Shown in pieces: positions 1 to 12,019 of a stretch of DNA of 64,000 nt. Position 1 is the stretch's first letter, and every line of letters begins with the position of its first letter. The position numbers and the translations under genes were made by a program. This DNA comes from Homarus americanus (lineage: Eukaryota > Arthropoda > Malacostraca > Decapoda > Nephropidae), in assembly GCF_018991925.1 (NCBI RefSeq), contig NW_024756914.1, positions 8,522,417-8,586,416 of the forward strand. Reading direction: 5' to 3'. The notes below the pieces were generated by a model. The model was not told where the DNA came from. It saw only the letters and a program-made list of their open reading frames with translations, and ran no database searches.

Positions 1-148
1 TTTACGGCCGCTGGACTGTCTCTCACCGTGTTGGCTCACAGGCCTCGCTAGGGCTTGGCTCTAGCTCTACCGTGTACTGTGTGGCGGGAAAGGGGGAAGA
101 GATAGGGGGAAGGACGGAATGTGACGTGTGGCCCTGGAATGACCTGTC

Positions 149-1277
149 ACATCTCCACCACAACCATTCATACATCACCACTATCACATCACCACCACCA
201 CCATTCTCACATCATCACCACCACCACTCTCACATCACCATCACCACCACTCTCACATCACCATCACCACCATTATCACATCACCATCACCACCATTATC
301 ACATCACCACCACCACTCTCACAGCACCACCATCACCACACTCACATCACTACCACCCCTCTCACACCAACACCACTCTCACATCACTACCACCACTCTC
401 ACATCATCACCACCACTCTCACATCATCACCACCACTCTCACATCACTACCACCACTCTCACATCACTACCACCCTTCTCACATCACTACCACCACTCTC
501 ATCCCACCACCACCTCCATCACCACCACCACTCTCCCATCCTACCACCACTCTCACATCACTACCACCCTTCTCCATCCTACCACCACTCTCACATCACT
601 ACCACCACTCTCACATCACTACCACCACTCACATCACTACCACCACTCTCACATCACTACCACCCTTTCACATCACTACCACCCTTTTCACATCACTACC
701 CCTTCCACCACCCTCACTACCACTCTCCATCACTACCACCACCTCCACATCACTACCACCACTCTCACATCACTACCACCTTCTCCACATCACTACCACC
801 CTTCTCCATCACCACCCTTCTCCACATCACCACCCTTCTCACATCACCTACCACCCTTCTCACATCACTACCACCCTTCTCACATCACTACCACCTTCTC
901 ACATCACTACCACCCTTCTCCACATCACCACCACTCTCACATCACTACCACCACCTCTCACTACCACCACTCTGATCACTACCACCACTCTCATCCACTA
1001 CCACCACTCTCCACACCACCTCACCATCACTACCACCACCACTCACCTTCTCACATCACTGCCACCCCTCTCATATCATCACCACCACTCTCACATCATC
1101 ACCACCACTCTCACATCACCCCTCTCACATCACTACCACCACTCTCACATCACTACCACCCTTCTCACATCATTACCACCCCTCTCACATCACTACCACC
1201 CCTCTCACATCATTACCACCCCTCTCACATCACGCCACCACCAGTCTCACATCACCACTCTCACATCACCTCATCAG
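149..1277. repeat. CAC/CTC-rich minisatellite (about 18-bp unit)
   Basis: Degenerate tandem repeat of an 18-nt unit resembling ctctcacatcactaccac, with many units shortened by 1-6 nt. The period is a multiple of three, so several frames stay open and give His/Thr/Ser/Pro-rich pseudo-proteins with no folded domain. I treat these frames as non-coding. Confidence 0.9.
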
Positions 1278-2084
1278 CTGTCGACGTACATAGTGTCCTT
1301 GTGGGCGTGTACGTACGGTAAGGAGTTCGGGTCGGCTTGGTGTCCATGTTGACGTCCACGTACAGGTGAGTAACAGTGTCCGTGTGCGAGGTAATGGTAG
1401 GCGGTGTGGGCTGATGTCTCATGTGTGTGAGACTTATCATCATAGTTTTATCTGCTTCAACTGTTCCTCTCCCCTCCTCTCCCTCCCCTTCCTGCAGTGC
1501 CTTCTCATTCTCTTCTTCCTCCTCCTCCCCCCTTTCCCCTTCTTTTGCTCCTCTTCCCCATTCTTCCTTCCCCTCTTCATCCTCCTCCCCCTCACACTCC
1601 ACTTCCTCCTCATCCTCCTCCTCGTTTTCTTCCTGCAGTTCCTCCTCGTCTTCTTCCTTCTCCTATACTCCCTTTGTTTTCCTCATCCTCTACCCCTTTG
1701 TCTTCCTCCTCTTCTTCCTCTCCACTTCCACCAACCCCTCCTCTTCTTCCTAGACGTGTGTGAATCAATGACTCACACTTTTGGCTCCACTCAGAAAAAA
1801 ATTTACATAGGTCTTCGTCGATACAAGGAAAGCGAATTAAACTTGAGTGATATTTCAACCAGTGAGAAATACAGCAAAGTTTCCCCCCCCCACCTTTTTT
1901 TTTTTTCTTTGTCGAGGATACGAATTTATTTTACTCTTGATGGCATTAGTTTGTCGAAGAGTTGAGTATTTGCATTTAGTTAGTGAAGTGATTTAGTTAG
2001 TTGATCGTGGTTAGAGTTATCAAGAGAGGAATTTGTTGACGATTGGCTTTGTAACGTTTCTTATATGTATGCAACAGTCATGTA
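1278..2084. other. No gene seen; polypyrimidine tract
   Basis: Positions 1461-1750 are almost purely C/T on the + strand (CTTCCTCCTC-type), followed by AT-rich unique sequence. No exon or known element was recognised. Confidence 0.6.
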
Positions 2085-2239
2085 CAGTCACTCAAAAAAT
2101 TATATCTACTTGGGGTGATCGATGAATTTCAAAATGAACACTACGACTCCTGCTGTCTCGGTAGGGTTGTCAAAATCCTTCATCTGCTGTGTCATATTTT
2201 TTCAACACAATTTGGTATGTATATTTTTTTACGTGACTG
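2085..2239. mobile_element. Tc1/mariner-type MITE, 155 bp
   Basis: The termini are inverted: the left end begins CAGTCACTCAAAAAATTATA and the right end, reverse-complemented, begins CAGTCACGTAAAAAAATATA. A TA dinucleotide sits on each side (2083-2084 and 2240-2241), the target duplication expected for Tc1/mariner. There is no transposase frame. A diverged copy in opposite orientation lies at about 4121-4258. Confidence 0.75.
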
Positions 2240-2504
2240 TACATACCTTCATCTTGTAGCATTGATGTATATTTATGTATATTTAGCGCTGTAGTTTACA
2301 TAATACTTAGATACTCTGTTTAGAATTTAGAATTGTTGATGTAACTAGTACAAGTGACCAAGATGCAGCCACACCCACTTTTAACTAATGGACCAATGAA
2401 ATCTGTCCTGCGCTGGCATCTTGTTTACTTTTGAACCTGACTCAGACAAATCAACTTCTGAAGGCGAATCTTAAACCTCTCCTGTGGCAAGTGCTTTTTA
2501 TTAT

Positions 2505-2737
2505 TATTAGTGTGTGTATTAGGTTTCAGGTGAATTTCAGTGCATTGTACAGGGTCTTTTTTACGAATAGGCTACATTACCGGTCACGGCAAAATAGCAT
2601 GATAGGCTGTTTTGGGCTATTTTACCGGCCCATTGTTTCTGTAGTAATTTCGGTTATATATATGCAATTTCTTCACCTTTTTACTGTTACATGCACACAA
2701 TCGTTCATACAAAATTTGCCAAAAAAATAAAAGCAAA

Positions 2738-2802
<65 letters not shown>

Positions 2803-2873
2803 AAAGTAAGAAAACATAAAAGGAATAAACATGCATGGGAGTGAAAATTGCCAAATGGCGACGCAGTATTTTC

Positions 2874-2939
<66 letters not shown>

Positions 2940-3760
2940 CATTGTCATTATCATTATTATTATTATTACGAAGTGAGTATTTGCACACTTTAGAAAAAAA
3001 TAATGCACGCGGTAATTGCACACTTTAAGAACACAAGAATGTAGGAAACTGCAGCGGACCTATTGACCCCTCGAGGCAGCCCCGTTTACACCCAACCCCT
3101 GTCGCTCATACTGTATATCCGTCCAATTTATATTTGAAACTACCCTCCCCTGCCTGATCCACGTACTAACGAAATTAAGGAGTAATTGATATTGAACTAC
3201 AAACATCCACATACTGTCCTGCTGAGGATTTTGGAGACGAGGATAAATAAAGTCAAATGCAAGGGTCTCAATACTCGCCTATGATTCTCTCCATCAGTAC
3301 CAGGGGGTATTTTTCAGGTTACAGTGGGCCTTAGGAGTCACATAAGGATTGCCCCCCCCCCCCCGTATACCACCTGAACTTTAACCATCTCGACGCTACC
3401 CGGTGATATTCTTCAGTGGCCTGTGTACCGCCTGGTGGTTGTTGTACATTTTTAACTAAAGTGTGCAAATACCGCATGCATTAGTTACACCAAAGTGTGC
3501 AAATGCCAAGAACATTATTTTAGACCATAGGTGAGCATATTCTCATAAGTCTTGTTTCTATTTACATACTACAATATATACTAATATATTAATACTTTTA
3601 TTAAAAAAATGGACAGGCAAAATAGCCCAAAATAACCTTTCAGACTAGTTCGCTGTGACAGGTACTTTATCCACTGCCTTTTATGTGTTAGAGAAACCCT
3701 AAATGATTACAATATTTTAAGACGTGCAATAAACAGGAACCTAATAATCAATAGGAATAA
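2505..3760. repeat. Nested imperfect inverted repeat around microsatellites
   Basis: The outer arms 2605-2634 and 3608-3637 are near-perfect reverse complements (core aaaatagcccaaaa), with weaker similarity outward to about 2505 and 3760. The inner arms 2975-3029 and 3454-3510 also pair imperfectly, each carrying two ttgcacacttta motifs. Between them are (AAT)n 2737-2773, (AT)n 2773-2799 and (TTA)n 2875-2969. The central 3030-3250 segment resembles the minus-strand 3' end of the LINEs seen later (gaacacaagaatgtagg...ggcagcccc). A foldback or TIR transposon relic is the likeliest reading. Confidence 0.55.
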
Positions 3761-4120
3761 AGTGTGATCATTGTGAAGAACAGTGATGGTCGTGTATATA
3801 GACTTGTTACTAGTGATAAACTTTATTTGGCTGTGATGTTAACTTTAGTGTAAGATATAGTCTTATAACATCCACAATGACGCTTCAGTGTTTTTATTTC
3901 AGTTTCACCTTCCTCTTTTATTATTAACTGTAATGATCATCTCTAAGCCAAATGTGCACCTAAAAGAATATAATATATAGTCACTGGAAAGAAAATGTGG
4001 TTTAATATGACAATCGGCCAACATGGCTGATGGTCGCTGAGGACAGAAGAAAGTGACAGCTTTATCGACAGGTCAGCTGGCCAATACAGACAGAAATAAA
4101 CAACATATCTCACTCGCTCG

Positions 4121-4258
4121 CTCCAAAAAGTACCTTTACGATTTGAGACAATACGACACAACAGACGGAGGATTCTGACAACTCTACCGAGACATCAAGA
4201 GTCGTGGTGTTCAATTTGAAATTCATCGACCACCTCCATAAAGATACTCTTTGGAGAG
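4121..4258. mobile_element. Diverged, inverted copy of the 2085-2239 MITE
   Basis: This segment matches the reverse complement of 2085-2239 over most of its length; for example gacaactctaccgagacatc at 4177 corresponds to gacaaccctaccgagacagc. The ends are degraded and no TA duplication is clear. Confidence 0.55.
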
Positions 4259-4406
4259 CGTATACAGAAGTCTCCCTAGTGTATATATCATCATGTATAA
4301 GGTGATAGAGCCACATACTGTAGTAACATATACAGCGACCTTCCCTTTGAGTATAGGGGAGATAAGTATCGGCTGATTATGTTACTTACGTGATGGTGAG
4401 GTGTGT

Positions 4407-4431
4407 AATAATAATAATAATAATAATAATG

Positions 4432-4469
<38 letters not shown>

Positions 4470-5190
4470 CGGTTTATTAATAGAGTTGCAGCCGGTGGCT
4501 GAAAATATACAGACTTACATTTGATTTAGACATAATGATATAATATGCATTGAATACATTTACAGGGCTGTACAGTACATAAATCAGGAGTTGTTTATTA
4601 TTTTAACAATAGATGGGATGGTGCTGTTCTTATATCTATCAGTGCGGGCTCTTATGGGCTGAATTTTGTTGTAGTGGCGGACTGCGCGAGGTGGGTGGGG
4701 GGCTGCCGGTGGCAGGAGGTGGCGATGATGAGGGTGGTGCATTAGTTGGCTGCCAAACCTTTCCAGTGCTTGGTGGTGGAGGTCACTGAGGGATGGCATT
4801 TCCAGGGTGGAGAGAGCGTTGGTGTAGCCGGAGTATTCTGCGCCGAGCATGATTCTGCAGGCCCTTTTCTGTACCTTCTCTAGCCGATGTTGTTGGGTGG
4901 AGTTGAGAGAAGACGACCAGGCTGGTGACGCATACGTTAGTTTGGGGAGAATAAAGGCGTTGTAGATGGTCCTCAGCTCTGGCGTGGGTGTCCCAAGTGA
5001 CCTAAGTCGTCGTAGCATGTAGAGACGGTACGAGGCTGCCTTGACTGTGTTATTTACATGGGCCTTCCAGTCCAGTTTGTTGTCTATAGTTACACCCAGG
5101 AGTTTGGCAGACTGCACCAGCTGGAGAGGATGGGCACCCACTGTGACTGCTGGGGCTTGCACTGGAGTGGTGGCGGTATTGATGTGCATG
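4407..5190 (-). mobile_element. Non-LTR retrotransposon 3' end, family 1 (copy 1)
   Basis: A minus-strand open frame, 5189 to 4584, encodes the C-terminal part of a LINE reverse transcriptase. It has the post-catalytic [13 protein letters not shown] block, the [16 protein letters not shown] block and the terminal [14 protein letters not shown] 3' UTR follows and ends in a (TTA)n tail (4407-4468 on +). The copy is 5'-truncated just before the thumb, where it meets (TG)n(TA)n at 5191. The catalytic YVDD is absent, so it is inactive. The same 3' end (aacggtttattg...ctgaaaatatac) recurs at 20.32, 31.12, 32.20 and 35.23 kb, always in this orientation. The clade was not assigned. Confidence 0.85.
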
Positions 5191-5420
<230 letters not shown>

Positions 5421-5436
5421 AATTGATCAGGTGATG

Positions 5437-5800
5437 GCGACCTGTGGTGTAATGGTCAGCATTCTCGCCTCGCAAATGAGCTCACCCGTGTTCGATCCCC
5501 GGACAGGGTGAAACGACGTGCAAGTTTATTTACGCCATTTGCCTCTGTCTACCCAGCAGTAATTGGGGACCTGGACGTTAATCGATTTGCTGATCTTTTT
5601 CTGGGGTAATGGTTAGCCAGTGCAGTTGGCGAGTTGTCCGGTCTTCTCAGACTATTCCTTGACACTGGGTCATGCAGCTCATTAACTTGGGGTGTGGTTG
5701 TTGTGTTGGGGACAGCTTCTACACCTTAAACAAATTCTCGCCTAGGTGGCCCTTGGGTCGGCCATCCTCGTTACACGAGGGGCAACAATTCATTATATTA
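5437..5800 (+). mobile_element. tRNA-derived SINE
   Basis: 5439-5509 is tRNA-like. An A-box TGGTGTAATGG lies at 5444-5454, a B-box GTGTTCGATCC at 5488-5498, and the ends (gacctgt / acagggt) can pair as an acceptor stem. The anticodon arm is poor, so this is not a functional tRNA. A tRNA-unrelated body follows to about 5800. Confidence 0.7.
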
Positions 5801-6431
5801 AGTGATCAGAATCAGAGAAAGAACAGTTATGTGTGAGCGGCATCTCGTGGTGTACAGGCAGTCTGACACTGGTTGAGGTGCTGTCGGGCGTACGATTATT
5901 TGTTCAACATTTTTAATTTAAAGAAGAGATTTAAACCGCCATATTAAAGAATAATTAAATTCCATAATATCACCAAGTAAATTTATCATATTTATATAGC
6001 TGTTGGTAATAACAACCATCAACTGACCAGTACGATATCTTCTGCACAAGTTCCCCGGCTTGATGCAGATAAAGGGGGTCAGTGTCGTCGGGACAGTGAG
6101 GAGGGGAGTACGTGCTCGCTTTGACGCTTCTTATAAATGGTTCTTGGTCTTCCTTGTTTACTGTCCAGGAGCAGGAGAGCTAGAAGGGTGAACCTGATAC
6201 CGAGCCAAGTTAAGGATTACCTGGTTCTTACAGTTAACAGGTACAGCAATGTCTTGTTGTAACAGGTACAGTAGAACCTTGGTGTTACAGGTCTCGGGTA
6301 CAGGCCACAGGTAGGGCCTCTTTATACACAAACACTGTATACAGATGTCAACATAACTTGCTCAGACGATCTAAAAACCTGGTAGTGTGTGGGGAAGTTC
6401 CTCGGCCCCAGAATATTCTCTAATACTTCAT
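5801..6431. other. No gene seen; unique sequence
   Basis: AT-rich unique DNA with short imperfect repeats of 'aacaggtacag' near 6236-6300. No exon-like frame and no transposon domain was recognised. Confidence 0.5.
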
Positions 6432-6882
6432 TATATGGTGGTGGTGTTGGTGATGGTGCTAATTGTGGTGGTGATGGTGCTAATGGTGTTGATAGTGGTG
6501 GTGGTGGTAGTAGTGCTGGTGATGGTGCTAATTGTGGTGGTGATGGTGTTGATACTGGTGGTGACGATGGTGATGGTGCTAATTGTGGTGGTGATGGTGG
6601 TGTTGATAGTGGTGACGGTGGTGTTGATAATGGTGATGGTGTTGATAGTGGTGGTGGTGATGGTGCTAATGGTGATGGTGTTGATAGTGGTGGTGATGAT
6701 GCTAATGGTGATGGTGTTGATAGTGGTGGTGATGGTGCTAATAGTGGTGATTTTGAGTGGTGATGGTGGTAATAGTGGTGATGGTGGTATTGATAATAGT
6801 GGTGATCCTGGTGGTGGTGGTGCTAATGGTGTTGATAGTGATGGTGATGGTGATGATATTGATGGTTATGGTGGTGGTTAAG
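6432..6882. repeat. GGTGAT/GGTGCTAAT triplet-phased minisatellite
   Basis: Degenerate tandem repeat of ggtgatggtgctaatggtgttgatagt-type units. The triplet phasing leaves two frames open (Gly/Asp-rich and Val/Met-rich). These have no domain and are treated as non-coding. Confidence 0.9.
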
Positions 6883-6939
6883 GTGCTTGTTGCTGTTATT
6901 CGCTTGCTTTAAAAGATATTCTGATACAAGTTGTTCGTG

Positions 6940-6976
<37 letters not shown>

Positions 6977-7422
6977 GTACTGTTATATGTCAAAGAGAGA
7001 GAGAAAAAGTGAGAAAGAAAAGCAGATTAAGAAAAAGAGAGTGAGAGAGATATAAACCTCACCTCAGGCAGGTCACATTACCTACCTCAGACACTCCTCC
7101 TCCCTCCTCCTCTCCTCCCTCCCTCCCCTCCCTCCCCTACCCCACTGAGGTGATAAGTTTAACCCAAATTAAACTGGATTGCCATAATAATGTTGAAAAT
7201 TAAATTAGATTGCCGTAACGTCGGAAAATTAAGAGCATAGCCTTATCTTGCCCCGTTATGACTCCACTCAGCCAGTCTTGGGATATACACCCCTCTTCCA
7301 CGGGCCAGGAGGCAGTATTTTACACCTTAAGTACACAGATAGAAAGGTCGAGTTTGATGTATCATGTCCCTAGTGTTTGGGGAGAAGAAAGTGCTATCGA
7401 TTCATTGTAAATTATGGGTTTT
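6883..7422. other. (GA)n and CT-rich tracts; no gene seen
   Basis: (GA)n at about 6941-6972 with a purine-rich continuation to 7050, then a C/T tract at about 7088-7142. The remainder is unique AT-rich sequence. Confidence 0.7.
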
Positions 7423-10036
7423 TGGTGTTTGGTTAATGTTAATATCTGGTGTTAATGTTAGTGTGTTGGTTAATGTTAATATCTGGTGTTAATGTTAGTG
7501 TGTTGGTTAATGTTAATATGTGGTGTTAATGTTAGTGTGTTGGTTAATGTTAGTATCTGGTGTTAATGTTAGTGTGTTGGTTAATGTTATTATCTGGTGT
7601 TAATGTTAGTGTGTTGGTTAATGTTATTATCTGGTGTTAATGTTAGGGTGTTGGTTAATGTTAATATCTGGTGTTAATGTTAGTGTGTTGGTTAATGTTA
7701 ATATCTGGTGTTAATGTTAGTGTGTTGGTTAATGTTAATATCTGGTGTTAATGTTAGTGTGTTGGTTAATGTTATTATCTGGTGTTAATGTTGGTGTGTT
7801 GGTTAATGTTATTATCTGGTGTTAATGTTAGGGTGTTGGTTAATGTTAATATCTGGTGTTAATGTTAGTGTGTTGGTTAATGTTAATATCTTAGTGTGTT
7901 GGTTAATGTTAATATCTGGTGTTAATGTTAGTGTGTTGGTTAATGTTAATATCTGGTGTTAATGTTAGTGTGTTGGTTAATGTTAATATCTGGTGTTAAT
8001 GTTAGTGTGTTGGTTAATGTTAATATCTGGTGTTAATGTTAGTGTGTTGGTTAATGTTATTATCTGGTGTTAATGTTAGTGTGTTGGTTAATGTTATTAT
8101 CTGGTGTTAATGTTAGTGTGTTGGTTAATGTTAATATCTGGTGTTAATGTTAGGGTGTTGGTTAATGTTAATATCTAGTGTTGATGTGAGGGTGTTGGTT
8201 AATGTTAATATCTGGTGTTAATGTTAGTGTGTTGGTTAACGTTAATATCTGATGTTAATTTTAGTGTGTTGGTTAATGTTAATATCTGGTGTTAATGTTA
8301 GTGTGTTGGTTAATGTTAATATCTGGTGTTAATGTTAGTGTGTTGGTTAACGTTAATATCTGATGTTAATTTTAGTGTGTTGGTTAATGTTAATATCTGG
8401 TGTTAATGTTAGTGTGTTGGTTAATGTTAATATCTGATGTTAATTTTAGTGTGTTGGTTAACGTTAATATCTGATGTTAATTTTAGTGTGTTGGTTAATG
8501 TTAATATCTGGTGTTAATGTTAGTGTGTTGGTTAATGTTAATATCTGGTGTTAATGTTAGTGTGTTGGTTAATGTTAATATCTGGTGTTAATGTTAGTGT
8601 GTTGGTTAATGTTAATATCTGGTGTTAATGTTAGTGTGTTGGTTAATGTTATTATCTGGTGTTAATGTTAGTGTGTTGGTTAATGTTATTATCTGGTGTT
8701 AATGTTAGGGTGTTGGTTAATGTTAATATCTGGTGTTAATGTTAGGGTGTTGGTTAATGTTAATATCTAGTGTTGATGTGAGGGTGTTGGTTAATGTTAA
8801 TATCTGGTGTTAATGTTAGTGTGTTGGTTAACGTTAATATCTGATGTTAATTTTAGTGTGTTGGTTAATGTTAGTGTGTTGGTTAATGTTAATATCTGGT
8901 GTTAATGTTAGTGTGTTGGTTAATGTTAATATCTGGTGTTAATGTTAGTGTGTTGGTTGATGTTAGGGTGTTGGTTAATGTTAATATCTGGTGTTAATGT
9001 TAGTGTGTTGGATTAATGTTAATATCTGGTGTTAATGTTTTAGTGTGTTGGTTAATGTTATTATCTGGTGTTAATGTTAGTGTGTTGGTTAATGTTATTA
9101 TCTGGTGTTAATGTTAGGGTGTTGGTTAATGTTAATATCTAGTGTTGATGTGAGGGTGTTGGTTAACGTTAATATCTGATGTTATTGTTAGGGTGTTGGT
9201 TAATATTAATATCTGGTGTTAATTTTAGTGTGTTGTTAATGTTAATATCTGGTGTGAAAGTTAATATCTGGTGTTAATGTTAGTGTGTTGGTTAATGTTA
9301 ATATCTGGTGTTAATGTTAGTGTGTTGGTTGATGTTAGGGTGTTGGTTAATGTTAATATCTGGTGTTAATGTTAGTGTGTTGGATTAATGTTAATATCTG
9401 GTGTTAATGTTTTAGTGTGTTGGTTAATGTTAATATCTGGTGTTAATGTTAGGGTGTTGGTTAATGTTAATATCTGGTGTTAATGTTAGTGTGTTGGTTA
9501 AATGTTAATATCTGGTGTTAATGTTAGTGTGTTGGTAATGTTAATATCTCGTGTTAATGTGAGGGTGTTGGTTAATGTTAGGGTGTTGGTTAATGTTAAT
9601 ATCTGGTGTTAATATCTGGTGTTAATGTTTGTGTGTTGGTTAACGTTAATATCTGATGTTATTGTTAGGTTGTTGGTTGATGTTAATATCTGGTGTTAAT
9701 GTTAGTGTGTTGGTTAATGTTAATATCTGGTGTTAATGTTAGTGTGTTGGTTAATGTTAATATCTGGTGTTAATGTTAAAATCTGGTGTTAATGTTAGTG
9801 TGTTGGTTAACGTTAATATCTGATGGTATTGTTAGGGTGTTGGTTAACTTTAATATCTGGTGTTAATGTTAGTGTGTTGGTTAATGTTAATATCTGGTGT
9901 TAATGTTAGTATGTTAGTTAATGTTAATATCTGGTGTTAATGTTAGTGTGTTGATTCATGTTAATATCTGGTGTTAATGTTAGGGTGTTGGTTAATGTTA
10001 GGGTGTTGGTTAATGTTAATATCTGGTGTTAAAACT
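7423..10036. repeat. 37-bp minisatellite, about 70 units, with higher-order structure
   Basis: The unit is TTAATGTTAATATCTGGTG followed by TTAATGTTAGTGTGTTGG (37 bp). A variant unit containing ttgatgtgag occurs at 8181, 8773 and 9145. The first spacing is 592 bp, exactly 16 units; the second is 372 bp, about 10 units. Blocks of units have therefore been duplicated together. Units become degenerate after 9200 and trail off to about 10125. Confidence 0.95.
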
Positions 10037-10194
10037 TATACCTGGTGTTAACATAATTATTTGGTATTAATGGTATTTGGTTAATATTAACTATATCGCG
10101 TTAATTATTTTCTCAGATGTTAATACCAATGAATTGTGTTAAAGTTTGTATATTATGTTATACTAACATCTGGTAGCAGTGTATTAATATCTGT

Positions 10195-10675
10195 CACAGG
10201 ATGATGGTGATGTTGGTTATAATGGATGATAATAATGATGATAATGGTGATAATGACAATAATGATGACAATGGTGATAATGAACGATAATGACATTGAT
10301 AATAACGATGACGATAGTGATAATGATAAAAAAATGACAATGGTGGTAATGATGACGGTGATAATGAACGAGGATAATGATAATGATGGTGATGGTGATA
10401 ATGAACGATAATGACGGATAACTGCAATGATAATGACAGTGATGATGGTGATAATGAACGAGGACAATGATAATGATGATGATGGTGATGGTGATAATTA
10501 ACGATAATGACGGATAACTGCAATGATAATGACAATGATGATGATGATGATGGTGATAATGAACGATAATGATAATGATGATGGTGATAATGAACGATAA
10601 TGATAGTGATGATGGTGATAATGAACGATAATGACGGAAAACGACAATGATAATGACAGTGATGATGATGACGAT
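10195..10675. repeat. GAT/GATAAT-rich minisatellite
   Basis: Tandem units of gataatgaacgataatgacgg mixed with gatgatggt. No coding potential beyond simple-repeat frames. Confidence 0.9.
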
Positions 10676-11040
10676 TTAATTAGATATAAATAAGCCTACC
10701 TGGTGGTAATGTTAACTTCAGGTGAAAATACATATACAATATTTAACTGTTAATCGATCTACCTGGTTGTTAATTAGTTGGTAATAATTTATATAATATA
10801 GATGGAAACAATTTATACAGATGGAAAAAAATTTATATAGGCTGAAAAATCTATGAAGATGGAAACAATTTATATAGATGGACAAAAAGTTTATATTGAA
10901 GGAAAATGTTATTATCCCGGACTGAGGAAAAGACTCTCATTAACACCGTCTCGTCTCGTCTTGGTTACTTCCTCGGCAATAACACCTGGCGTGACGTCAT
11001 TAGGCACACAGGGGGGGGGGAGGAGGACTGTCTGCTGCTT
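10676..11040. other. Short AT-rich repeats; no gene seen
   Basis: Three or four imperfect copies of gatggaaacaatttatatag lie between about 10795 and 10890. The rest is unique and ends in a G9 homopolymer near 11010. Confidence 0.6.
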
Positions 11041-11895
11041 GATTCCTCTCCTCTTTCTCCATACCCGCCCCCTCCATACCTCTTCCTCCGCACCTCCTCC
11101 TCCTCCGTACCTCCTCCTCCTTCACCCTCCGTCCATACCTCCTCCTCCACACCTCCCTCCTCCACACCTCCCCTCCTCCACTCCTCCCTCCTCCACACCT
11201 CCCCCTCCACACCTCCCCTCCTCCACACCCTCCCCCTCCTCCACACCTCCTCCACACCCCCTCCTCCACACCCCCTCCTCCACACCTCCCTCCATACCTC
11301 CTCCACACCTCCTCCACACCCTCCCTCCTCCACACCCTCCCCCTCCTCCACACCTCCCCCCTCCACACCTCCTCCACACCTCCCCCTCCTCCACACCTCC
11401 CCCCCTCCACACCTCCTCCCTCCATACCTCCCTCCCTCCACACCTCCTCCCTCCTCCACCCCCTCCTCCTCCACACCTCCACACCTCCCCTCCACACCTC
11501 CCCACACCTCTCCTCCATACCTCCTCCACACCTCCTCCCTCCTCACCTCCCTCCTCACCTCCACACCTCCTCCTCCACACCCCCCCCTCCTCCCACCCTC
11601 CCCCCCTCCTCCACACCTCCCTCCACACCCTCCCTCCACACCTCCCTCCCTCCACACCTCCCCTCCTCCACACCCTCCCTCCCTCCCCACACCTCCCCCT
11701 CCTCCACACCTCCCCCTCCCTCCACACCTCCCCCTCCCCTCCACACCTCCCCCTCCTCCACACCTCCTCTCTCCACACCTCCTCCCTCCTCCACACCTCC
11801 CCTCCTCCACACCTCCCCCCTCCTCCACACCTCCCCCCTCCCTCCACACCTCCCTCCTCCACACACCTCCTCCCTCCACACCTCCTCCTCCGCTC
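11041..11895. repeat. C-rich CTCCTCCACAC minisatellite
   Basis: An almost A/C/T-only tract built from cctcctccacacctcccc-type units on the + strand. It produces long Pro/Ser/His-rich + frames and Gly/Glu/Arg-rich minus frames, all of which I regard as spurious. Confidence 0.95.
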
Positions 11896-12019
11896 CATAT
11901 ATTGAGGCAAACAACTCAGTCTCCCGGCTCTGTAACTAAAATTACAATGTTTTTGCTGTCAGGTGGCGGTCCATTACTCTGGCCTTGCTTGCATCTGTGG
12001 TTTAACATACCATCTGACT

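Noticed and set aside
72..1352. Long His/Thr/Pro-rich open frames
   Set aside because: Pure product of the 18-bp CAC/CTC array; no splice context or known family.
5439..5509. A functional tRNA gene
   Set aside because: The anticodon arm does not fold and the sequence continues into a SINE body.
7423..10036. CRISPR array or telomere-like repeat
   Set aside because: Units are contiguous with no spacers, and the motif is not TTAGG-type. The context is eukaryotic.
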